Source: Erysipelotrichaceae bacterium UBA2227 (GTDB lineage Bacteria; Bacillota_I; Bacilli_A; Erysipelotrichales; Erysipelotrichaceae). From it: DNA of 8,489 nucleotides. A model generated the notes under the pieces. That model did not search any database. It saw only the letters and a program-made list of their open reading frames with translations, and was not told the DNA's origin. Of the stretch, positions 1-6,471 are shown piece after piece. Location: NCBI GenBank assembly GCA_002348095.1, contig DDYT01000010.1, forward strand, positions 1 to 8,489. The letters run 5' to 3'. The stretch's first letter is position 1; each line of letters opens with the position of its first letter. Made by a program: the position numbers and the translations under genes.

Positions 1-628
1 CTCGGCCGCTGACATCGACGGTCTTAACGCCCAACTGAATCAAGTGTTTGATCGTCTGCCTGCTCATCCCAAAGCCGACCTCTTTGACAATGACTTCAAC
101 TCCGACATTGGCAACGATATCTCTTATGTTTCTTTCCCACAAATGGAAGTCACGGTCACCTTCAGGCATAACGATTTCCTGAGGTGCATTGAGATGGATT
201 TGTAACGCATTGGCATTCAATGACTCTACTGCAATACAGGCATCTTTTAGTGAACGGTCAGCACCGACATTGGCGAATATAATGCCATCGGGATAAACCT
301 CGCGGACGATTTTATAACTTTCGGCCTGTGCTGGATCCTTTATGGCTGCACCGTAAGACCCCGTGGCCATCGCAAGTCCGGTAGTTTTTGCGACCTGCGC
401 CAATTGAGCATTGATTCTTTTAGCCGTTTCACTGCCCCCGGTCATCGCATTAATATAAAAAGGGAATTTCAGTGTTATTCCGGCGATGGAGGTCTGAAGA
501 TTGATCGGTTCTTTATTGATGGGTATCGAACGGTGGACAAAGCGGATACGATCAAAATCCGATGACGGATTCTCGTCGCTTTGTTGAAGGGCTAAGCGGA
601 TATGATCATCTTTGCGGATACTTGTCAT
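1..628 (-). CDS. fni: Type 2 isopentenyl-diphosphate delta-isomerase, 5' part (cut by window edge)
   Basis: This FMN- and NADPH-dependent cytosolic enzyme interconverts IPP and DMAPP, the last step of the operon's pathway. My translation of the minus strand gives 209 codons with no stop before the window edge. The family is usually about 340-350 residues, so roughly 60% is present. Family motifs are clear: RKDDH at residues 5-9, NAMTGG at 60-65, NVGAD at 120-124, LQIHLNAPQE at 142-151 (with the metal-binding region), MPEGDRDF at 154-161 and KEVGFGMS at 182-189, ending in VDVSGR just before the expected glycine-rich FMN loop. The ATG overlaps the stop of the phosphomevalonate kinase gene as ATGA, and a strong site (AAGGGAGGT, 632-640) lies 4 bases upstream, which fixes the start and suggests translational coupling. 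Identification is very secure. Only the C-terminus is unseen. Confidence 0.96.
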   Translation of the reverse strand, partial: MTSIRKDDHIRLALQQSDENPSSDFDRIRFVHRSIPINKEPINLQTSIAGITLKFPFYINAMTGGSETAKRINAQLAQVAKTTGLAMATGSYGAAIKDPAQAESYKIVREVYPDGIIFANVGADRSLKDACIAVESLNANALQIHLNAPQEIVMPEGDRDFHLWERNIRDIVANVGVEVIVKEVGFGMSRQTIKHLIQLGVKTVDVSGR

Positions 629-1641
629 ACGACCTCCCTTGAAGCTGCCTGTATGGACAGCGGTATTATACCTTCACTTACTAATATATCATCAATCTTT
701 ATCGGATGTGAGAAAAATGCTAAGGCACAATCCCCGCCTCCGGCACCTGAAGATTTTCCTGCTCCTCCATAGATCTCACATAGTCGGATAAACGTTTTAA
801 TTAACGGCGTTTCAATCTCTATTTTCGCCTGTTTTTCCAGCTGATTAAGCCACTGGCGATAACGGGCAACCCCTGAAACAAATATTTCAGCATCAGATGA
901 ATTAACCATTGTATCCACGATATTTTTGGCATCCACAAGATAATCACGATACTGTGGTGAAAAAATAAGAGCCCTCACTTGTTCTACCTGACTCTGGGTA
1001 GAAGAAGGTTGTTGCGTCCAACCCACGATCCAAGTTAATCCCTTCGGCAGATCAATATATTCAATCGACAGTTTCGGCCATTCCATCTCTAACGAAACAT
1101 TAAGCGGAAGATGACTGTTTATATCCTCAAAACGGGTATAACGGATGACCCCACCATAGACTGCGGCAGCCAAGTCCCCAAACGATCCCTGTACATTCAA
1201 TCTGAGCTGACTGATCACGCACAGCTTAAATAAGGTCAAAGTATCTAACGTCTGTTTAAAATAGTTGTTCAATCCTTTGATGATTGCGGCAACGATCGCA
1301 CCGCTTGAACCCAATCCAAACTTACGGCCATCGACATGATCTAAATCGCTGGTGATCGTGACGGAAACCGGATGATGATCGATGTTGCGTGAGTCGAGGT
1401 ACTCAAAAAAGATTCGTAGTGCAGAAATGGCATAACTGTAGTATCCGTCTGCCTTATCAAACAAATCAAACGTAACTGATTTACCGGAGTTTAAGCTTAT
1501 CAGCGAAAATCTGTCTGATGGCTCAATAGATACATGTATGCATCGATCCGTCGCTAAGATGATCGCCGGATATCCCGGTTGGATGACCGCATATTCACCG
1601 GCAATATACAGCTTTCCCCATCCGATGCCCTCAGCTTTCAT
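625..1641 (-). CDS. mvaK2: Phosphomevalonate kinase
   Basis: A GHMP-family kinase that phosphorylates mevalonate 5-phosphate to mevalonate 5-diphosphate in the cytosol, step 2 of the lower mevalonate pathway. From the ATG it has 338 residues, close to the Gram-positive norm. The N-terminal motif GKLYIAGEYAV is at residues 9-19, the ATP-binding loop GLGSSGA at 109-115, SFGDLAAAVYGG at 153-164, the PSSTQSQV segment at 212-219 and the C-terminal glycine loop GGAGKSSGAGGGDC at 292-305. This set separates it from mevalonate kinase and from the decarboxylase. Its start overlaps the end of the fused upstream gene by 11 bases, and its stop overlaps the isomerase start by 4. A TTG immediately before the ATG (1642-1644) is an alternative start giving one extra residue: the purine site GGAAGG (1656-1661) is 11 bases from the TTG and 14 from the ATG. 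The ATG is preferred here, but the choice is not certain. Confidence 0.95.
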   Translation of the reverse strand: MKAEGIGWGKLYIAGEYAVIQPGYPAIILATDRCIHVSIEPSDRFSLISLNSGKSVTFDLFDKADGYYSYAISALRIFFEYLDSRNIDHHPVSVTITSDLDHVDGRKFGLGSSGAIVAAIIKGLNNYFKQTLDTLTLFKLCVISQLRLNVQGSFGDLAAAVYGGVIRYTRFEDINSHLPLNVSLEMEWPKLSIEYIDLPKGLTWIVGWTQQPSSTQSQVEQVRALIFSPQYRDYLVDAKNIVDTMVNSSDAEIFVSGVARYRQWLNQLEKQAKIEIETPLIKTFIRLCEIYGGAGKSSGAGGGDCALAFFSHPIKIDDILVSEGIIPLSIQAASREVV

Positions 1642-3490
1642 CAAGGATCACCGAACCTTCCGATGGCAGACACATGATCAAGTTTTCCTGATCGATCAAA
1701 TCAGATAGTCTTTGTATAATTGTATTCGCCTGAGACCGACGGGTCAGTATTTTTACATTGGGACCGGCATCCATCGTCGGATAACAGTCAAAACCTTGTT
1801 GGTTAAGATCATCGATCAGCTTCAAGACGGACAATGTCTGCGGTTGTAAGTATACGATTGGCGGATTTGCGGCCATCATGCTGGCATGCATACGCAACGC
1901 ATTGTTTCTCGTGATTTCACCAACCTCACGAAAGTCTTGCTTCTTAATGGCTGACATCATATGCTCAAGATCGATCTGAGCATTCTCCACCCATGCCGGA
2001 AAATACGGAGAGGTCAGTACCGTGATTCGCATGGCCTCTCTGCTTGATATTTTTTTCTGTTTCTGACTTATGATCACAATGATCATCGCAATATCCCAGT
2101 CTGCCCTGTCAAATTCATAAGCATAGGGTATCGCATCTTTCTTCCATATTGCAAAGCCGCCGAACAGACTGCGCGTCGCTGAACCTGAACCAAACCGGGT
2201 AATCTCAGACAATTCTTTCTTTGCCATATTCAGATTGAAATAGCGATTGGCTGCGGTTGCGCATGCAGCGTACCCGGAAGCACTGGACGCTAATCCTGCC
2301 GCCGTCGGGAAGTTGTTGACCGAAGTGATCCGTACCGGATTTTTTCTTATGCTTAACTCACGGAAGCGGTCAATAAAGCGAAACAGTTTCATCGACTCTT
2401 GCTCATCCTGAATCTGTCCGTTAAGAATAAACTCATCCTTCGCAGAAGTTTCAATCGTCGTATCGGTATATAGTTTATCCAAGGTCAATGACAGTGAACT
2501 GTTAAAGGGAATGACTCGATCTTCATCTTCTTTTCCCCAATACTTTACCAATGCAATATTGGCATGTGCCCGGGCTTTGACCTTTTGAACATTCAAATCT
2601 AAAACCCAACAGTCATTGGAGTTCCATCGTGCAAGTACCGCATCCCTGGAAGTCTCATCAGCACACAGAGCAATCACGCATCCCCCACGACCGCCCCCGG
2701 TCAGTTTTGCACCTAGGGCACCGGCAGCGATGGCCTGATCGACACACACATCGATGATCGGATGACTGACAGTCAAGTGTTTTAATAATTGCTGGGCAAG
2801 AATCATGTTTTTACCCAGTTTCTTCATATTCCCTTTTTCAATCAGGGAAACCGAGCTCTCACTCAGTTTGCCGAGTTGGTCTAAAGTATTACGAAAGGAC
2901 TCATCCTTTTTTATGAGCTGGGCGACATCCATGACCGCTTGTTTGGTTGAGGCAGATATACCTGTATCCATGATGACCAGATACCCGCTCATTCTTGACT
3001 GGATCGGAGATATTCCTTTTCCCCGCTTAAAGACGACCGGAAATCTACTGTTAACGATCACTCCGTCCAATCCTGAAGGATTGCCATGGGCAAGCGTCTC
3101 TCCGATATGAACAAGTTCAAGCAGTTGTTCTTGTGGCAAATGAATTTTTTTGAAATGAAACAAGGCTTTAATAATCGAAGATACGACCGCAGCACTCGAC
3201 CCCATTCCCCTGGACGGCGGAATTGTACTGTCGATCGTGATTTTCAACGGTTCCCCGATCATCAGCCTTCGCTTAGTTTCTGAAATGACCTCACATACGT
3301 GATTGAGATGTGTTGGAGCTAAAATAATCTTGCCGTGATATATAGAGCTGACCAGGATGTCTTCTTCACTTTTTTCAACTTTAACTGAAACGGTATGCGA
3401 AAAAAGCGGTAATGCGATGGCCCCATAGCCATACACGACCGCATGTTCTCCCATAAGAATGATCTTCCCGTGACTTATGGACTCGTTCAT
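1631..3490 (-). CDS. Fused mevalonate kinase - diphosphomevalonate decarboxylase (MvaK1-MvaD)
   Basis: A 619-residue protein carrying two complete GHMP enzymes. Residues 1-302 are mevalonate kinase (mevalonate to mevalonate 5-phosphate): GKIILMGEHAVVYG at 8-21, PPSRGMGSSAA at 91-101, HGNPSGLD at 135-142 with the probable catalytic Asp142, and KLTGGGRGG at 262-270. Residues 303-619 are diphosphomevalonate decarboxylase (mevalonate 5-diphosphate to IPP, ATP-dependent): ARAHANIALVKYWGK at 306-320, FPTAAGLASSASG at 394-406, SGSATRSLFGGF at 435-446 with Arg440, and MDAGPNVK at 573-580 with the catalytic Asp574. Each half is close to its normal free-standing length (about 300-330), so neither is truncated and there is almost no linker. 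No ATG or GTG occurs near the junction (around 2582). The only nearby start-like codon is TTG for Leu299, with no good ribosome site. Normally these are separate adjacent genes. The start at 3490 has AGGAAGGA 5 bases upstream. The gene lies 15 bases after the permease gene. A sequencing error that removed a stop codon is the main alternative explanation. Confidence 0.93.
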   Translation of the reverse strand: MNESISHGKIILMGEHAVVYGYGAIALPLFSHTVSVKVEKSEEDILVSSIYHGKIILAPTHLNHVCEVISETKRRLMIGEPLKITIDSTIPPSRGMGSSAAVVSSIIKALFHFKKIHLPQEQLLELVHIGETLAHGNPSGLDGVIVNSRFPVVFKRGKGISPIQSRMSGYLVIMDTGISASTKQAVMDVAQLIKKDESFRNTLDQLGKLSESSVSLIEKGNMKKLGKNMILAQQLLKHLTVSHPIIDVCVDQAIAAGALGAKLTGGGRGGCVIALCADETSRDAVLARWNSNDCWVLDLNVQKVKARAHANIALVKYWGKEDEDRVIPFNSSLSLTLDKLYTDTTIETSAKDEFILNGQIQDEQESMKLFRFIDRFRELSIRKNPVRITSVNNFPTAAGLASSASGYAACATAANRYFNLNMAKKELSEITRFGSGSATRSLFGGFAIWKKDAIPYAYEFDRADWDIAMIIVIISQKQKKISSREAMRITVLTSPYFPAWVENAQIDLEHMMSAIKKQDFREVGEITRNNALRMHASMMAANPPIVYLQPQTLSVLKLIDDLNQQGFDCYPTMDAGPNVKILTRRSQANTIIQRLSDLIDQENLIMCLPSEGSVILDES

Positions 3491-3505
3491 AAAAATCCTT
3501 CCTGC

Positions 3506-4858
3506 TTATAATAAATATTGTATCAGAAATGGCGCGGCATACAACGACATAAACTGCACACCGTAGTTAACCCCAAGCTTATTCAATGTCCCACTGATCA
3601 AAGCTATCAGCAGTACGCCGAAAATATTGATCAGTCCGGCATCCATGTAGGCTAACAGCAAGATAAATGCCACAAAAAGACCAAGCACGGCTTCATGCGG
3701 AATCATCTTAAGGATGAAATTTGTAAAGCCGTTGGCAAAGCGACTGATGAAGGTATAGGTGATGACAGCTGCGATGGTCGCTGCAATCAGCGTCACGACC
3801 ACAAACTGAGAAGTGCTCAGGATATGATGTAAGTTATTTTGAAGCGTCAATACCGGCGGTGCATTGAACAATGCGCTACCCGGGCCGATGGCTACCGGTG
3901 ACAATGGAATACCCAGAGCTAACAAAGGAATGACGATTTGAGACATATAGGTGGACTGAGCCATCGCCGACTTAGCCACGATGCTGATTTGCGCACTTTC
4001 GGTCACATCACTGCTTCGCTTGGCCATCAACTCACCAATGAGAATGATGAGTCCGACCGGGCTTAAAACAAACAGAAAATTTGTAATCAGTGCGGAAAGC
4101 GAAGCGCTTTGCATCTCTTTTTTACTTAGAATGCGAAAAGGATTCAACGATTTGATTCTCTCATCGTTTTTATTCAGGCGAATCGTTTTATATCCGGAAG
4201 CTTCCATCTGCTTATACGCATTTTTATTTAACAGTGAAAACAGTGAATGAACCAACGGGCCGATCGTGATGGCCAAAAAGAATGACGTCGTGATATTTAC
4301 TGTGGGTGCAATGACTCCGATACCCCAATACAAATGACGAAGGCTTTGAAACAGGATGGCCAGCGGAAGGATGCTTAACAGCGATAATGTTTTCGCTTTC
4401 GATGTCAGTGACAGAAATATCGCCCCGCCGATAAACAGATAGCGGGCATATGGCGAAATGACTGTTGCGTAAGGCGCCAGCAGATTTGCCAGCACCAAAG
4501 ACAGCGGAACTGAAATCGCTAAACTGACAAGCCCCGCCGCAGCCATCTTTTTAATCGTCATCGCCGCCATACCCTCATTTTTCAAATGAATCGCATTTTC
4601 AATCATCGGGCTGGAAAGCACGCCACCAGGAAGACCCGCCAATGCCGTAGGCATCGCATTGGTAAAGTTAAGTGTTACGATGGCCGATATAAAGAATGCC
4701 AGAACCACCATCGGTTGTACCTGGGCTAAAACGATTACCAATGTCACCGGCAGCAACACAGATGTTTCATCAGTTCCCGGAATAAAACCGATAAATATGT
4801 AAATTGCGGTAGCGATCAGAATCGCCGCCAAAATCTGAATGATCAGGATTGTGTCCAT
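3506..4858 (-). CDS. TctA-like tripartite tricarboxylate transporter permease
   Basis: A very hydrophobic integral membrane protein of 450 residues with about ten or more predicted helices. The pattern resembles the large permease subunit TctA, usually near 500 residues, which moves carboxylates using an ion gradient. Visible family-like landmarks are IGFIPGTDETSVLLP at residues 23-37, AGLPGGVLSSPM at 74-85 followed by a conserved-looking NEGMAAMTIKKMAAAGLVS at 94-112, and, as a second-half repeat, LALGIPLSPVAIGPGSAL at 313-330. A hydrophilic loop at about 211-250 separates the halves. Its start overlaps the small membrane gene by 16 bases, with GAGGA at 4865-4869, 6 bases before the ATG. It is followed 15 bases later by the fused mevalonate gene, so co-transcription is likely. 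No periplasmic TctC-type binding protein is in view. The substrate is unknown. The operon makes mevalonate an attractive inferred candidate, while the family's usual substrates are citrate, tartrate and related acids. Confidence 0.78.
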   Translation of the reverse strand: MDTILIIQILAAILIATAIYIFIGFIPGTDETSVLLPVTLVIVLAQVQPMVVLAFFISAIVTLNFTNAMPTALAGLPGGVLSSPMIENAIHLKNEGMAAMTIKKMAAAGLVSLAISVPLSLVLANLLAPYATVISPYARYLFIGGAIFLSLTSKAKTLSLLSILPLAILFQSLRHLYWGIGVIAPTVNITTSFFLAITIGPLVHSLFSLLNKNAYKQMEASGYKTIRLNKNDERIKSLNPFRILSKKEMQSASLSALITNFLFVLSPVGLIILIGELMAKRSSDVTESAQISIVAKSAMAQSTYMSQIVIPLLALGIPLSPVAIGPGSALFNAPPVLTLQNNLHHILSTSQFVVVTLIAATIAAVITYTFISRFANGFTNFILKMIPHEAVLGLFVAFILLLAYMDAGLINIFGVLLIALISGTLNKLGVNYGVQFMSLYAAPFLIQYLL

Positions 4859-5097
4859 GTTTCATCCTCGATAATCAGATTTCTCTTTGGCTTAATCAAG
4901 CTAACTGAAAGTAAAAAACCAATGACCGCTCCGCCAAGTCCGAGTAGCAGACCCATCGGCCGATCCCCTTTGGGAGCAAACGAAAAAACAGTAAACGTTG
5001 TCACGGTAGTCAAAACCATCGAAATCAGTAAATGCCGGCTTTCCACAACATCTCCCCATATTTCAATAAATGCCTTTTCTTTAAGTAATTTTCTCAT
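4843..5097 (-). CDS. Small two-helix membrane protein, possible minimal TctB-like partner
   Basis: An 84-residue protein that I do not recognise by sequence. It has a basic amphipathic start, one hydrophobic segment at about residues 22-41, a short APKGDRP turn at 41-47, a second glycine-rich helix at about 48-68 (MGLLLGLGGAVIG) and a basic stop-transfer end (KPKR, 69-72). The charge distribution predicts a hairpin with both ends in the cytoplasm. It is the first gene of the operon, and it overlaps the TctA-like permease by 16 bases, the position where the small subunit TctB is usually found. TctB normally has about four helices and 140-170 residues, so this would be a halved or unrelated partner. 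GGAGG (5102-5106) lies 4 bases before the ATG. That a real gene is present is well supported by the ribosome site, promoter and overlap. The TctB role is inferred from position only. Confidence 0.75.
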   Translation of the reverse strand: MRKLLKEKAFIEIWGDVVESRHLLISMVLTTVTTFTVFSFAPKGDRPMGLLLGLGGAVIGFLLSVSLIKPKRNLIIEDETWTQS

Positions 5098-5120
5098 AAT
5101 ACCTCCAACGATACATTCTT

Positions 5121-5126
5121 ATTATA
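5121..5126 (-). promoter_or_regulatory. -10 box of the permease-mevalonate operon
   Basis: On the minus strand a perfect TATAAT occurs in the 84-base gap between mtlD and the operon, 24 bases before the first ATG. It is preceded by TTTGAG. No hexamer resembling TTGACA is found 15-18 bases upstream (the 17-base position reads TCACGC), so the promoter may be weak, activator-dependent, or relying on a partial extended -10. Transcription would start near 5114, giving a leader of under 20 bases and leaving no room for a riboswitch. Confidence 0.6.
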
Positions 5127-5160
5127 CTCAAACAAATCGAAAAGCGTGAGAATATACACC

Positions 5161-5183
5161 AAAAGAAAAGTCCTTTCGGACTT
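5161..5183 (-). terminator. Intrinsic terminator after mtlD
   Basis: Reading the minus strand from the mtlD stop, AAGTCC, a GAAA tetraloop and GGACTT form a 6-base-pair hairpin followed by the T-rich tract TTCTTTT. The first two stem bases are the AA of the TAA stop codon, so the hairpin begins inside the stop. The T tract is present only in the minus direction, so it should end mtlD transcription and insulate the mevalonate operon from mtlD read-through. Confidence 0.85.
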
Positions 5184-6318
5184 AGTATTGTTGGGCAATT
5201 TTGCTTATCAGCGAACTGTCGATGGATAATCCCGTAATTTCAGCAAGCGTTTCTTTCAATCCCTTTTCCTTAATCATTTCCTGAAGCCTCACAGCCTCTG
5301 TATCATCTTTTGAATCATAATGCAATGCATTGGCAATGGCTTCAATCAGAAAGTCAACAGATAGACCGACACGATCACATTCTTTCAGTGGTTTGACAAA
5401 GCGATCGTTGGCGGAAAGTTTACGAAGGACCCCTCGTCCGACACGAACGACTTCATCAACTAAATAGGGATTTTTAAAACGCTGAACCGTTTTAAGCATG
5501 TAATTCTTCTGAGCCTGCGCATCAAATCCATACTGCTGAACCAAATATGCGCTTGTCTCACTTAATGCTCCTAAGACCAATGCCTCAACTTGAGGATCTT
5601 TCATCGATTCAGGAATGGTCGTATACTGCTTCCGATACGCCGCATAAGCCACGACCGCATGGCCGGTATTGACCGTAAACAGTTTTCGTTCGATAAATGC
5701 TTCCAAACGTTCGGTAAAGTGAACTCCAACAATATCCAATGATCCTTTCAAGCCCTTTGTATCAATGACCCATTCATAGAACGGCTCAACTTTGACAAGC
5801 AACGGATCTTCATTGGTTTGGTTAGGTACGATTCTGTCGACTGCGGCATTGGGAAATCCAACCCATGTCTCAAGATATGTCTTAGCATCTTCACTGAGAA
5901 GTTCGACTAAAGCCGTTTTTAACTGATAAGAACCGCCGATGGTATTCTCACAGGCAATGATATTCAATGGTGTTTCCATTTGATTTTTTACCCGAAACTC
6001 AATTGTAGGTACGAGTGTTTTGGCAATTAACGGTAAAATCGAAGGTCCGACCGCGGTTGTGATCAAATCAGCCTGATTAAGTGCTTCGATAGCACGTTCC
6101 GTTTCACTTCGGCTGTTAATCCCGGTCACATTGGTAACTTGAATGGATTCAACAGATTCCCCGACCAATTCTACGGTATATTCTTGGCGTGCTTTTAATG
6201 CCTGGATCACGGTATCATTAACATCCAGGAAAGTTACATGATAATCCGACTGGGATAATAACAATCCGATAAACCCGCGTCCGATATTTCCTGCCCCAAA
6301 ATGTACTGCCTGTTTCAT
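5182..6318 (-). CDS. mtlD: Mannitol-1-phosphate 5-dehydrogenase
   Basis: A cytosolic NAD-dependent enzyme that oxidises mannitol 1-phosphate, delivered by the mannitol phosphotransferase system, to fructose 6-phosphate. It has 378 residues, close to the family's 380-385. The Rossmann dinucleotide motif HFGAGNIGRGFIG is at residues 6-18, ACENTIGGS at 122-130, GFPNAAVDRIVP at 154-165 and the catalytic signature KLFTVNTGHA at 212-221, with Lys212, Asn217 and His220. The start at 6318 has AGGAGGG (6325-6331) 6 bases upstream, and translation from it gives the correct family N-terminus. It is monocistronic here: a terminator follows directly, its promoter is just upstream, and no mtlA, mtlF or mtlR lies within the window, which is unusual because mtlD is often the last gene of a mannitol operon. 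A dyad next to the ribosome site hints at regulation. Confidence 0.97.
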   Translation of the reverse strand: MKQAVHFGAGNIGRGFIGLLLSQSDYHVTFLDVNDTVIQALKARQEYTVELVGESVESIQVTNVTGINSRSETERAIEALNQADLITTAVGPSILPLIAKTLVPTIEFRVKNQMETPLNIIACENTIGGSYQLKTALVELLSEDAKTYLETWVGFPNAAVDRIVPNQTNEDPLLVKVEPFYEWVIDTKGLKGSLDIVGVHFTERLEAFIERKLFTVNTGHAVVAYAAYRKQYTTIPESMKDPQVEALVLGALSETSAYLVQQYGFDAQAQKNYMLKTVQRFKNPYLVDEVVRVGRGVLRKLSANDRFVKPLKECDRVGLSVDFLIEAIANALHYDSKDDTEAVRLQEMIKEKGLKETLAEITGLSIDSSLISKIAQQY

Positions 6319-6329
6319 GGCCTGCCCTC

Positions 6330-6349
6330 CTGAAAACGTAGTTTTACAG
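6330..6349 (-). promoter_or_regulatory. Inverted repeat abutting the mtlD ribosome binding site
   Basis: On the minus strand CTGTAAAAC and GTTTTCAG flank a three-base centre (TAC). They pair as AAAAC/GTTTT plus CTG/CAG, with one T bulged. The repeat lies between the -10 box and the ATG, covers the expected transcription start and early leader, and its last two bases belong to the AGGAGGG ribosome site. It could be a repressor operator or a small RNA hairpin that limits ribosome access. The sequence does not decide between these, and chance is possible for an AT-rich dyad of this size. Confidence 0.4.
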
Positions 6350-6353
6350 TTTC

Positions 6354-6359
6354 ATTATA
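6354..6359 (-). promoter_or_regulatory. -10 box of the mtlD promoter
   Basis: A perfect TATAAT on the minus strand, 35 bases before the mtlD ATG. The hexamer 17 bases upstream (TAACCT) is a poor match to TTGACA, so recognition may depend on an activator, as is common for mannitol genes. No convincing catabolite-response element is seen nearby. Confidence 0.55.
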
Positions 6360-6413
6360 GAACGGGGTCTGTCCACAGGTTAGTTAAAGAAATTTAAGTT
6401 AATGTTGCCAGGA

Positions 6414-6444
6414 TTGAATAATGATGCCAAAAAGCGAATATAGT
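6414..6444 (+). promoter_or_regulatory. Possible promoter of the nucleotidyltransferase gene
   Basis: TTGAAT (6414-6419) and TATAGT (6439-6444) are separated by 19 bases, longer than ideal. An overlapping alternative is ATGCCA (6424-6429) with TAGTAT (6447-6452), spaced 17 and preceded by TG one base earlier as in extended -10 promoters. Either leads into the GAGGTG ribosome site at 6461-6466. In the same 153-base divergent gap, AGTTAA occurs twice, at 6382-6387 and 6397-6402, with unknown meaning. Confidence 0.35.
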
Positions 6445-6471
6445 GGTAGTATGTTTTTGTGAGGTGCGGAT

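Noticed and set aside
2582..2600. TTG codon for Leu299 as a separate start for the decarboxylase half
   Set aside because: No purine-rich site at a suitable distance and the preceding sequence is continuous coding for the kinase C-terminus, so independent initiation is not supported.
2805..3283. Plus-strand open frames opposite the fused mevalonate gene
   Set aside because: They lie antisense to clearly conserved GHMP coding sequence, have no recognisable domain and no ribosome site. They are shadows.
6363..6404. Short dyads (CTGT-CC-ACAG; TTAAA-GAAA-TTTAA) in the mtlD-nucleotidyltransferase gap
   Set aside because: Arms of only four to five bases in AT-rich sequence, with no supporting context.
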